Shown here: piece after piece, positions 7,205 to 12,375 of the stretch
Position numbering within the stretch: the stretch's first letter is position 1
Layout of the letters: every line of letters starts with the position of its first letter
Source of the DNA: JANNRW01 sp031401815
Lineage (GTDB): Bacteria; Desulfobacterota; Desulfuromonadia; Geobacterales; DSM-12255
DNA length: 12,375 bases
Reading direction: 5' to 3'
Assembly: GCA_031401815.1 (NCBI GenBank)
Contig: JANNRW010000166.1
Coordinates: 1 to 12,375 of the forward strand
The notes under the pieces: model-generated
Database searches by the model: none
What the model was told of the DNA's origin: nothing
Seen by the model: only the letters and a program-made list of their open reading frames with translations
Program-made: the position numbers and the translations under genes

Positions 7205-8572
7205 TCAAGGGCAGGTAAATATCGCCTCAACTCGCCGGTTATTCTTGCGGCCTTCCTCGGTATCATTTGTACCTATCGGCTTTGACTCGCCAAATCCTTT
7301 GGCAGAAATACGGCCTGCAGATATCCCCTGTTGACTGATGAGATACTTACGTACTGAATCAGCGCGGCGTTGAGACAGCTTCATGTTAGAAGCATCAGTA
7401 CCGACACTGTCAGTATGCCCTTCCATCAAGCTCTTTGCCTTCGGGAATTTCTTCATCTTTTCACCAACAATATTCAACTCGTCATGGTGAGCGGGTACGA
7501 TATCATATTTGTTTGTCTCAAATGTAATACTCAGTCTCATGCTTTCACAATCTATGATCGGACAACCGTTCTTGTCGACCTTTACACTGGTTGGGGTGTT
7601 AGCGCATGTGTCAAAAGCATCGGGTACGCCGTCATTATCGCTGTCAATAACAACTGGAACCGGTTTGATTGCCGGTTTGGGGAGTGGAGCTGGTGCCGGC
7701 TTTGAAACAGCAAGAATTGTCGAGCTGCTGGCAGAGCCCCCTTCACCGGTACAGGTCATTGTATATGAAGTTTCAGCCGAAGGGGAGACTGTCATGACAC
7801 CATTAAACTGTACTGCGCCAATTCCAGGCTGAATAGAACAGGAGGTGCTGTGCATGGAAGTCCAGGCGAGTGTAGCAGAGCCTCCAGGAAGAATCGACTG
7901 GGGAGTTACAGCAAGCGAAGCAGTTGGTGCAGGTGCAGCAACCGGAACTGGCGGAGGAGGAGGCACTGGCTTGACAACTGCTGCCGGAGCAGGAGCCGGC
8001 ACAACTGCTGCCGCTTTTGGCGCTTCTACTGCCTTTACAGGCTTTTTGACTCCACCGAACTGGAAAGCAAGGCCAATAGTAGCTTCATAATTATCCAGAG
8101 ACTCGCCACTATCTATTATCAAATGCCGAAGGTCAGCTCTTAAATCGACATCCTCTTTAAGAGCATATTTAGCGCCAATGCCATAAGAGAAAACTCCGGT
8201 ATCATAAACTGAGGTCATGGCGCCGTAACCAGCAGCAAGGAACGGCACAAAGTCATTTTTAGGGAAAAAGTGGTAAAGAGCCTCCAGCCTGGCATTTAAT
8301 ATGTCAACAGCTCTTTCACTGGTAGGGCCATTTTTCCAGGAGAGTGAATGAACATAATGAAGCATGGCCTCCAGCCCCAGCCTGTCGGTAAAGTTATAGC
8401 CGACCTTGAGCCCGTACAAAACGTTAGGGTCTATATTGTGCTTACTGTCAAAATGGTATCCGCCTATAACCGGAGATACGACCAGCGCACCGCTCCTGTT
8501 CTCGGCAAATGCAGCAGTTGACAATAGTGTAGCAATTGCCAGGGCGCCAAGTGTCAATAATGCTCGTTTCAT
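7205..8572 (-). CDS. OmpA-family outer-membrane protein with Ig-like and calcium-binding insert
   Basis: This is a probable outer-membrane porin-like protein anchored to peptidoglycan (455 residues). A signal peptide covers residues 1-23 (Lys2-Arg3, a hydrophobic core, cleavage after AFA). An OmpA-type beta-barrel follows (about 24-175), then a Pro/Ala-rich linker (about 176-217, with PPPPPVP). Residues 218-290 are an Ig-like domain with Cys245 and Cys274, which could pair. A second Pro-rich linker leads to a thrombospondin type-3-like repeat (DSDNDGVPDAFDTC, 310-323). The C-terminus is an OmpA/MotB peptidoglycan-binding domain (345-455; EGHTDSVGTDASNMKLSQRR, FGESKP, NNRRVEAIF). The ATG is preceded by AAGGAG (8579-8584) with a 6-nt spacer. 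It appears monocistronic, with its own terminator. The domain calls are firm apart from the Ig-like fold, which rests on pattern. Confidence 0.9.
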   Translation of the reverse strand: MKRALLTLGALAIATLLSTAAFAENRSGALVVSPVIGGYHFDSKHNIDPNVLYGLKVGYNFTDRLGLEAMLHYVHSLSWKNGPTSERAVDILNARLEALYHFFPKNDFVPFLAAGYGAMTSVYDTGVFSYGIGAKYALKEDVDLRADLRHLIIDSGESLDNYEATIGLAFQFGGVKKPVKAVEAPKAAAVVPAPAPAAVVKPVPPPPPVPVAAPAPTASLAVTPQSILPGGSATLAWTSMHSTSCSIQPGIGAVQFNGVMTVSPSAETSYTMTCTGEGGSASSSTILAVSKPAPAPLPKPAIKPVPVVIDSDNDGVPDAFDTCANTPTSVKVDKNGCPIIDCESMRLSITFETNKYDIVPAHHDELNIVGEKMKKFPKAKSLMEGHTDSVGTDASNMKLSQRRADSVRKYLISQQGISAGRISAKGFGESKPIGTNDTEEGRKNNRRVEAIFTCP

Positions 8573-8632
8573 TCTATTCTCCTTTCAAAATTATTGATTT
8601 GAACATGCAGATGGATAAAGTAAAGCTGAATT

Positions 8633-8661
8633 TATATATCATCAAAAAGCTTGTTTGTCTT
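8633..8661 (-). promoter_or_regulatory. Candidate sigma-70 promoter for the OmpA gene
   Basis: On the minus strand an extended -10 (TGATATATA; hexamer at 8633-8638) lies 17 nt downstream of AAGACA (8656-8661), which matches 4 of 6 bases of the -35 consensus. It would give a leader of about 50 nt. The region is AT-rich, so chance matches are possible. Confidence 0.4.
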
Positions 8662-8799
8662 TATTAAAATAAGGCAACCCCCTATGCAGCTCTGCCAAAG
8701 AATATACTCTCATAATGGTTATTTGCAAGAGAATCAAGCTGTTTTTTTTCGGAACCGATCACAACTGTGCATCATTATGGGATGAAAGATAATACTGTC

Positions 8800-8828
8800 T
8801 TGAAAGGGTGAATTATTTCTGTTATATA
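8800..8828 (+). promoter_or_regulatory. Candidate sigma-70 promoter for the mglB-mglA pair
   Basis: TTGAAA (8800-8805) and TATATA (8823-8828) are separated by exactly 17 nt. The predicted start is near 8835, about 37 nt before the MglB ATG. The intergenic stretch 8573-8871 otherwise shows an AT-rich composition, a T8 run near 8742 without a stem, and no RNA gene or riboswitch that I recognise. Confidence 0.5.
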
Positions 8829-8871
8829 GAAACATTGCCAATGCAATAATGCGAAGAGCAAGGAGTCTTAC

Positions 8872-9363
8872 ATGGCGAATCCTCAGATGGTGATGTACGA
8901 TGAGGAGTTCAGGCAGATAAACATCGTCATTGATAAACTGCTCCGGGAAGCAAACGCCAAAGTCATCTTTCTGGTTGACAAAAATGGCCAGCTTATCTCC
9001 GGAGTTGGTGATGTTGAGCGCTTTGACACAACCTCGCTGGCATCACTTACTGCGGGCAATATTGCCGCAACAGGTGGTCTTGCCAAACTGATCGGAGAGA
9101 AGGAGTTTTCGATTCTCTTTCATGAAGGAGAAAAAGATAACCTGCACATTTCAATCGTCGGTGGCAGGGTTATACTTGTCGTCCTGTTCGACAACAAGTC
9201 ATCTCTGGGACTTGTAAGGCTCCGTGTAAAGAAAGCTTCGGATGAATTGACCATTATCTTTGATGGTCTGATGCAAAAAGCTGAAGAGAAAGAAAAAAGC
9301 GGCACGACCGATTTCCCGTTTGCAGAAATTACTGACGACGATATCGACAACCTCTTCAGTTGA
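8872..9363 (+). CDS. mglB: Roadblock/LC7 domain protein, MglB-like GTPase regulator
   Basis: MglB proteins are Roadblock/LC7 dimers that act as the GTPase-activating partner of the Ras-like GTPase MglA, setting cell polarity in Myxococcus. The protein has 163 residues, close to M. xanthus MglB. The Roadblock domain covers about residues 10-125 (VIFLVDKNGQLISGVGD; SLASLTAGNIAATGGLAKLIG; LHISIVGGRVILVVLFD). A charged C-terminal helix (about 118-145) and a disordered acidic tail ending in DDDIDNLFS follow. AAGGAG (8860-8865) is 6 nt before the ATG. The cognate GTPase gene starts 18 nt downstream, so the pair is a module with its own promoter. The polarity role is carried over from the family; whether this organism uses it for pili, flagella or something else is unknown. 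Confidence 0.85.
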   Translation: MANPQMVMYDEEFRQINIVIDKLLREANAKVIFLVDKNGQLISGVGDVERFDTTSLASLTAGNIAATGGLAKLIGEKEFSILFHEGEKDNLHISIVGGRVILVVLFDNKSSLGLVRLRVKKASDELTIIFDGLMQKAEEKEKSGTTDFPFAEITDDDIDNLFS

Positions 9364-9381
9364 GACGGATGGAGTAAACTA

Positions 9382-9969
9382 ATGTCGTTTATAAATTACG
9401 CTTCCCGCGAGATAAATTGCAAAATCGTATACTACGGCCCTGGCCTCTGCGGAAAAACTACAAATCTTCAGTACATCTATCAAAAGACAGCAGCAGACGC
9501 CAAAGGGAAGATGATCTCTCTTGCGACTGAAACCGAGCGAACTCTTTTCTTCGACTTTCTCCCTCTTGCTCTGGGTGAAATACGTGGTTTCAAGACACGT
9601 TTTCACATCTACACCGTCCCTGGACAGGTTTTCTATGACGCATCCCGCAAGCTTATCCTCAAAGGTGTTGATGGCGTTGTTTTCGTAGCGGATTCGCAAG
9701 AAGAGCGCTACGACGCCAACATTGAGTCTATGGATAATCTTCGCTACAACCTGCTTGAACAGGGATATGATCTCGACAAGATACCTTTCCTTATCCAGTA
9801 TAACAAAAGGGATTTGCCAAATGCCATGCCTGTCGATGAGTTGAGAAAAGATCTCAACCCTCAGGGGGTGCCAGACTTTGAAGCATGCGCATCAACTGGA
9901 GAAGGGGTATTCGAGACATTGAAGGCTGTTGCAAAACTGATTCTGGTTGACCTGAAAAAAGGGCGTTAA
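9382..9969 (+). CDS. mglA: MglA-like Ras-type small GTPase
   Basis: This cytoplasmic GTP/GDP switch has 195 residues, as in MglA. G1/P-loop is GPGLCGKTT (19-27). G3 is TVPGQ, the MglA variant in which the usual Asp is replaced by Thr. G4 is NKRDLP and a G5-like CAST follows. SLATETERTLFFDFLPLALG, between G1 and G3, is typical of MglA and contains the switch I region. It lies 18 nt after mglB, preceded by GGAG (about 9371-9374), so co-expression is likely. The small gap to the convergent rsmB gene (49 bp) has no recognisable terminator. The assignment to the MglA family is firm; the effectors are not visible here. Confidence 0.93.
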   Translation: MSFINYASREINCKIVYYGPGLCGKTTNLQYIYQKTAADAKGKMISLATETERTLFFDFLPLALGEIRGFKTRFHIYTVPGQVFYDASRKLILKGVDGVVFVADSQEERYDANIESMDNLRYNLLEQGYDLDKIPFLIQYNKRDLPNAMPVDELRKDLNPQGVPDFEACASTGEGVFETLKAVAKLILVDLKKGR

Positions 9970-9982
9970 TATCGTAACTACT

Positions 9983-10006
9983 CAGTAGTCAGTAGTCAGT
10001 AGTCAG
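9983..10006. repeat. Heptamer tandem repeat (CAGTAGT, 3.4 copies)
   Basis: Three perfect head-to-tail copies of CAGTAGT plus CAG fill much of the 49-bp gap between the convergent mglA and rsmB genes. The first copy also forms an inverted repeat with the bases before it: ACTACT (9977-9982), C, AGTAGT (9984-9989). The stem is AT-rich and short, so it is not a normal terminator. Confidence 0.85.
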
Positions 10007-10018
10007 AATGTTTACATC

Positions 10019-11365
10019 TCACCTCTCTTTTCGCAACCGTGCAGCAAAAAACCCATCCATACCGTGCCTGTGTGGCCAACTCCTGAAATACCCGCGCGTT
10101 GTCTCCATTTCTGCCAGATGCTGAAGTTGCGAAGTTACAGGTTCAATCAGAAAACCGGGATTACTCGCCAAAAATCTGTCTATGACCTGCTCATTTTCAG
10201 TTTCAGTTGTCGAGCAGGTGGCATATAGCAATACACCTCCAGCCTTCAGCAGATGCACAGAATTTTCCAGAATCGCCAACTGGGTGACTGCAAGTCTTTC
10301 AGGGTCAGTCGGCTCCTTCCACCACTTCCCTTCAGGTTTATGTTGAATAACGCCTAATCCTGAACAAGGTGCATCCAGAAGCAGCTGGTCAAAGAGTTTA
10401 TCCGAAAGAGTGATCGACGGCTTTGTGGCGTCCATGACATTTATGACAATATTCTCAATACCGAGCCGGGTTGCTGCTTCTGAAACCTGCTGAAGCTTGC
10501 GACTGTTTTTGTCACAGGCAACTACACTCCCATACCTGCCGGTTATTTCGGCAAGATAAGTAGCCTTGCCACCAGGCGCTGCACAGATATCAAGAACGTG
10601 ATCGCCTGGCTGCGTACCCATGAGAATGACAGCCAGTTGAGATGCTTCATTCTGAACCGTAAACAGCCCTTCCTGGAAGCTTCGCAAAGCTGGCAGTGAC
10701 ACCGGAGAGGTTATGATAATCCCATCCGGAGCATAGCAACAGGGCACTGCTGTCAAACCCTCCCCAGCAAGCCTGCATAGCAGCTCTTCACGGCTTGCCT
10801 TCATTCTGTTGACTCTTATTGTAAATGGAGGGGGGGTGGACATGATAGCTGCAAGCTGTTCTGCCTCTTCAAAACCAAGCTGCTCCAGCCATTTTTCCAC
10901 AAGCCATCTAGGGTGGGAGTGCCTTGCAGCAAGATAAGCTACAGGCTCTTTTGCAGGGTCAGGGTAGAGGATATCTGCTCGTCCGCGATCAGCATTTCTA
11001 AGGACTGCGTTGATAAAACCGGCTGCCTTTGGAGCCATCTCCTTTGCAAGGTTAACCGACTCATTAACTGCCGCAGATACCGGCACCCTGTCCAGAAAGA
11101 ACATCTGGTAAAGCCCGAGCCTGATTATTACCAGCACAGCTCGCTCAAGCCTGGCAACAGGGGTTCTGGAAAACTGGCTTATGAAATGGTCAAGCGTCCC
11201 CTGCCTTCGCAAGGAACCATAAACAAGTTCGGTGAAGAGCCCTCTGTCTGCCCCTGCGAGTCGCCCCTCCTTGAGTTCTCTGTCAATAAGCAGGTCAGCA
11301 TATGAGCGCTCTTTTTCAATCCGTAAAAGCACCTTGAAAGCGGCATGTCGTGCAGCATTGATCAT
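10019..11365 (-). CDS. rsmB: 16S rRNA (cytosine967-C5)-methyltransferase RsmB
   Basis: RsmB methylates C967 of 16S rRNA in the small ribosomal subunit, using S-adenosylmethionine. It has 448 residues, the normal length. The N-terminal NusB-like RNA-binding domain covers about 1-140 (ARHAAFKVLLRIEKERSYAD; VPVSAAVNESVNLAKEM). The Rossmann methyltransferase domain has the SAM motif LDICAAPGGKATYLAE (about 258-273). DAPCSGLG (331-338; Cys334) and YATCS (381-385; Cys384) supply the two conserved cysteines of m5C RNA methyltransferases; in RsmB the YATCS cysteine is the nucleophile. The ATG overlaps the stop of the upstream mucR-like gene (ATGA), so the two are likely co-transcribed and translationally coupled. 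Its end faces mglA with no clear terminator. Confidence 0.95.
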   Translation of the reverse strand: MINAARHAAFKVLLRIEKERSYADLLIDRELKEGRLAGADRGLFTELVYGSLRRQGTLDHFISQFSRTPVARLERAVLVIIRLGLYQMFFLDRVPVSAAVNESVNLAKEMAPKAAGFINAVLRNADRGRADILYPDPAKEPVAYLAARHSHPRWLVEKWLEQLGFEEAEQLAAIMSTPPPFTIRVNRMKASREELLCRLAGEGLTAVPCCYAPDGIIITSPVSLPALRSFQEGLFTVQNEASQLAVILMGTQPGDHVLDICAAPGGKATYLAEITGRYGSVVACDKNSRKLQQVSEAATRLGIENIVINVMDATKPSITLSDKLFDQLLLDAPCSGLGVIQHKPEGKWWKEPTDPERLAVTQLAILENSVHLLKAGGVLLYATCSTTETENEQVIDRFLASNPGFLIEPVTSQLQHLAEMETTRGYFRSWPHRHGMDGFFAARLRKER

Positions 11366-11853
11366 TTTTTGTCTCGAACCCTTGAAAACGGTTTTGCACT
11401 CTTCAAGGCAGCAGCTCTACGCTCATTAAGGTTCGACATTCTGATTTCTCTGGCTCCTGCCAGAACATCAACCATCCCTCTCTCCAGAGCCGCCTTTCTG
11501 CGCGACTCCGAAAAACTTCGGGCTGCAAGCTTCTGGCTGCTCTTGATGCCGAATTTTTTCCTGTACTCTCCTGCTGTCATACCATGAGCAGTCCCCAGAT
11601 GCTTCTTGAGTGTCTTGAAACCCCCTTTGTTGCACTCCATGCAGACAACTTCATCCTTTCTGAATGCCTGTTTCAAAGTCAAAACAGCAGGTTGCTGCTC
11701 AACAGCAGGATTTTCAGGAAACGGTGCAGAGTCAAGCTGGCTGAGTGTTGCATAAACCTCTTGTATCTCCTGCAAAAGCTGATCTTTTGTCATCTGTGTA
11801 TTGGATGCATGCGAAGATACGATTTCAGCAACAAGTTCAAGTACGGTTTTCAT
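11362..11853 (-). CDS. Ros/MucR-family zinc-finger transcriptional regulator
   Basis: Ros/MucR proteins bind AT-rich DNA through a single prokaryotic zinc finger. The protein has 163 residues. The N-terminal helical segment (1-45; TVLELVAEIVSSHASNTQMT) resembles the MucR oligomerisation region, and a variable linker follows. The finger has Cys71, Cys74, His85 and His90, followed by GMTAGEYRKKFGI, the family's post-finger motif. The Cys74-His85 interval is 10 residues, one more than in Ros (C-X2-C-X9-H-X4-H). The C-terminal tail (105-163) is strongly basic with two similar blocks, SRRKAALERG and ERRAAALKSA. AAGGAG (11860-11865) lies 6 nt before the ATG. The 4-nt overlap with rsmB implies one transcript. 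The regulatory targets are unknown; autoregulation is plausible given the upstream palindrome. Confidence 0.88.
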   Translation of the reverse strand: MKTVLELVAEIVSSHASNTQMTKDQLLQEIQEVYATLSQLDSAPFPENPAVEQQPAVLTLKQAFRKDEVVCMECNKGGFKTLKKHLGTAHGMTAGEYRKKFGIKSSQKLAARSFSESRRKAALERGMVDVLAGAREIRMSNLNERRAAALKSAKPFSRVRDKK

Positions 11854-11908
11854 AAAAAGCTCCTTTACCTGCGAAATAAAAATCTAAAGTATTTGTGAAT
11901 TCAACTAT

Positions 11909-11922
11909 AGAAAATATTTTCT
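11909..11922. promoter_or_regulatory. Perfect 14-bp AT-rich palindrome, candidate operator
   Basis: AGAAAATATTTTCT is a perfect palindrome about 56 bp upstream of the mucR-like ATG. It would lie roughly 12-25 nt downstream of the start predicted from the adjacent promoter. Position and symmetry suit a repressor site, possibly for the regulator itself, since Ros/MucR proteins prefer AT-rich targets. Function is inferred. Confidence 0.4.
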
Positions 11923-11940
11923 GCATGAACATTATGATCC

Positions 11941-11968
11941 AATCTAGTATAAAGCCTTCAATTGTCAA
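11941..11968 (-). promoter_or_regulatory. Candidate sigma-70 promoter for the mucR-like gene and rsmB
   Basis: On the minus strand a perfect -35 TTGACA (11963-11968) is followed after 16 nt by TAGATT (11941-11946), which matches 4 of 6 bases of the -10 consensus. The predicted transcript would start near 11934, giving a leader of about 80 nt. Confidence 0.5.
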
Positions 11969-12085
11969 TTCATTTTTTGCTATTTCAACTCAACTCATCA
12001 TTGACTCTCTTGAACGGAAGTTCTCTGCTCAAAAAAGTCGACCCCTTATGGCTCTCCTGACCTCGTGAGGTAAGTTAAAAAAAGT
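11969..12085. other. Intergenic stretch left of the insertion sequence
   Basis: The gap between the mucR-like gene and the transposase start is 466 bp in total. This part, between the promoter and the duplicated IS end, is AT-rich and has no ORF with a ribosome binding site. The only symmetry seen is ACCTCGTGAGGT near 12060-12071, with a 2-nt centre too small for a hairpin loop. It ends with an A-rich run (12077-12083) next to the presumed IS boundary. Confidence 0.6.
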
Positions 12086-12270
12086 GGTTCATCCGCAGAA
12101 TCTGTGGGTAGATTCCAGAAAATGGGGGCCTAAACGGCCACCAGTTAATGAAAATAGAGCATCCCGTCTTCAAATCTGGTTCATCCGCAGAATCTGTGGG
12201 TAGATTCCAGAAAATGGGGGCCTAAACGGCCACACAGTTAATGAAAATAGAGCATCCCGTCTTCAAATCT
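12086..12270. repeat. Tandem duplication (92 + 93 bp) of a probable IS left end
   Basis: Unit 1 (12086-12177) and unit 2 (12178-12270) both begin GGTTCATCCGCAGAATCTG and are identical except for a single extra A in unit 2 (CCACCAG versus CCACACAG). Each contains the inverted repeat GAATCT-GTGGGT-AGATTC (12098-12115 in unit 1). A second stem, TGGGGGCC/GGCCACCA, pairs at 7 of 8 positions around TAAAC (12123-12143 in unit 1). The GG start and the position immediately upstream of a transposase gene suggest that each unit begins with the terminal inverted repeat of the element. The right end lies outside the window, so this is inferred. Confidence 0.8.
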
Positions 12271-12323
12271 GGCATTGTGTGTTTCGACCAAGAAACCCAA
12301 TACAGAAAAGGAGAACGGGATGC
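12252..12323 (+). promoter_or_regulatory. Possible start-codon-sequestering hairpin upstream of the transposase
   Basis: GCATCCCGT (12252-12260, and again at 12159-12167 in unit 1) is exactly complementary to ACGGGATGC (12315-12323), which includes the transposase ATG. A nested small stem, GTTTC/GAAAC (12281-12285 with 12292-12296), lies in the 54-nt loop. In a read-through transcript this could hide the start codon. The pairing is seen in sequence; the role is inferred by analogy with IS elements that block translation of external transcripts. Confidence 0.45.
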
Positions 12324-12375
12324 AGATCAAGTCTATCCTGAATCAGATTCAATTGCATCATGGTTTTGTGTATGG
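12320..12375 (+). CDS. Transposase, N-terminal fragment cut by window end (probably ISL3 family)
   Basis: An ATG at 12320 is preceded by AAAGGAG (GGAG at 12310-12313, 6-nt spacer) and opens a frame to the window edge. Only 18 full codons are visible, reading MQIKSILNQIQLHHGFVY. This N-terminus resembles ISL3-family transposases as I remember them (MQxKSILNRxQ...FVYG). The family call rests on those few residues and on the GG-starting terminal sequence upstream. The catalytic DDE residues and zinc-binding region would lie outside. Presence of a coding start is well supported by the ribosome binding site; the family is moderately supported. Confidence 0.6.
   Translation, partial: MQIKSILNQIQLHHGFVY

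Noticed and set aside
7370..8143. Several + strand open frames across the OmpA gene
   Set aside because: They lie antisense to a complete, motif-rich gene, lack ribosome binding sites, and give low-complexity products (Gly/Ala/Thr or Arg/Cys-rich) mirroring the Pro/Ala linker.
8735..8755. T8 run as a possible terminator in the OmpA/mglB intergenic region
   Set aside because: No GC-rich stem precedes it, and it lies between divergent genes where no transcript is expected to end.
8573..8871. Riboswitch or small RNA between the OmpA and mglB genes
   Set aside because: No conserved aptamer core that I know (for example GEMM/c-di-GMP) could be recognised; the stretch is AT-rich with weak symmetry only.
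9977..10006. Heptamer repeat as a CRISPR array
   Set aside because: The units are 7 bp with no spacers and no cas genes are nearby.
11584..11898. + strand open frame across the mucR-like gene and its leader
   Set aside because: It is antisense to the zinc-finger gene, has unusual composition and no upstream SD.
12058..12084. ACCTCGTGAGGT followed by an A-rich run as a terminator or attachment site
   Set aside because: A 5-bp stem with a 2-nt centre cannot form a stable hairpin loop, and no matching second copy was found in the window.

Overview
The window looks like chromosomal DNA of a Geobacter-type bacterium (Desulfuromonadales/Geobacterales). The grounds are the gene order lptB-rpoN-hpf-hprK-rapZ-EIIA(Man)-ptsH-ptsI, a Ros/MucR-type zinc-finger regulator, a MglB/MglA pair and an OmpA protein with an Ig-like insert. 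This assignment is inferred from protein families and gene order; no database search was possible.

Positions 1-6982 (+) are one tightly packed run of eight genes. It starts inside lptB (LPS-export ATPase) and continues with sigma-54 (rpoN), a long-form hibernation factor (hpf), HPr kinase/phosphorylase (hprK), RapZ, a mannose-type EIIA, HPr (ptsH) and enzyme I (ptsI). Gaps are 42 nt or less, with overlaps of 17 nt (hprK/rapZ) and 20 nt (ptsH/ptsI). All the soluble parts of a phosphorelay are present (EI His198, HPr His15, EIIA His9), together with the HPr Ser46 kinase, but there is no EIIB or EIIC permease. The set therefore looks regulatory rather than a sugar importer.

Positions 6983-7204 lie between convergent genes. 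They hold an element of about 125 bp with imperfect terminal inverted repeats (MITE- or structured-RNA-like), then a strong bidirectional terminator. Positions 7205-8572 (-) encode a secreted OmpA-family protein: beta-barrel, Pro/Ala linker, Ig-like domain, calcium-binding repeat and peptidoglycan-binding domain. A divergent promoter region (8573-8871) separates it from a MglB-type Roadblock protein (8872-9363, +) and a MglA-type small GTPase (9382-9969, +).

A short heptamer repeat lies at the next convergent junction. It is followed on the minus strand by rsmB (16S rRNA m5C967 methyltransferase), which overlaps the upstream mucR-like gene by 4 nt; these two are probably one transcript. Upstream of mucR are a candidate sigma-70 promoter and a perfect 14-bp AT-rich palindrome.

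The right edge (about 12086-12375) is the start of an insertion sequence, probably ISL3 family. Its apparent left end is tandemly duplicated (92/93 bp, differing by one base). Each copy carries a 9-nt sequence exactly complementary to the transposase start-codon region, suggesting that translation of read-through mRNA is blocked. The clearest unexplained signals are this IS arrangement, the inverted-repeat element after ptsI, and the palindrome upstream of mucR.
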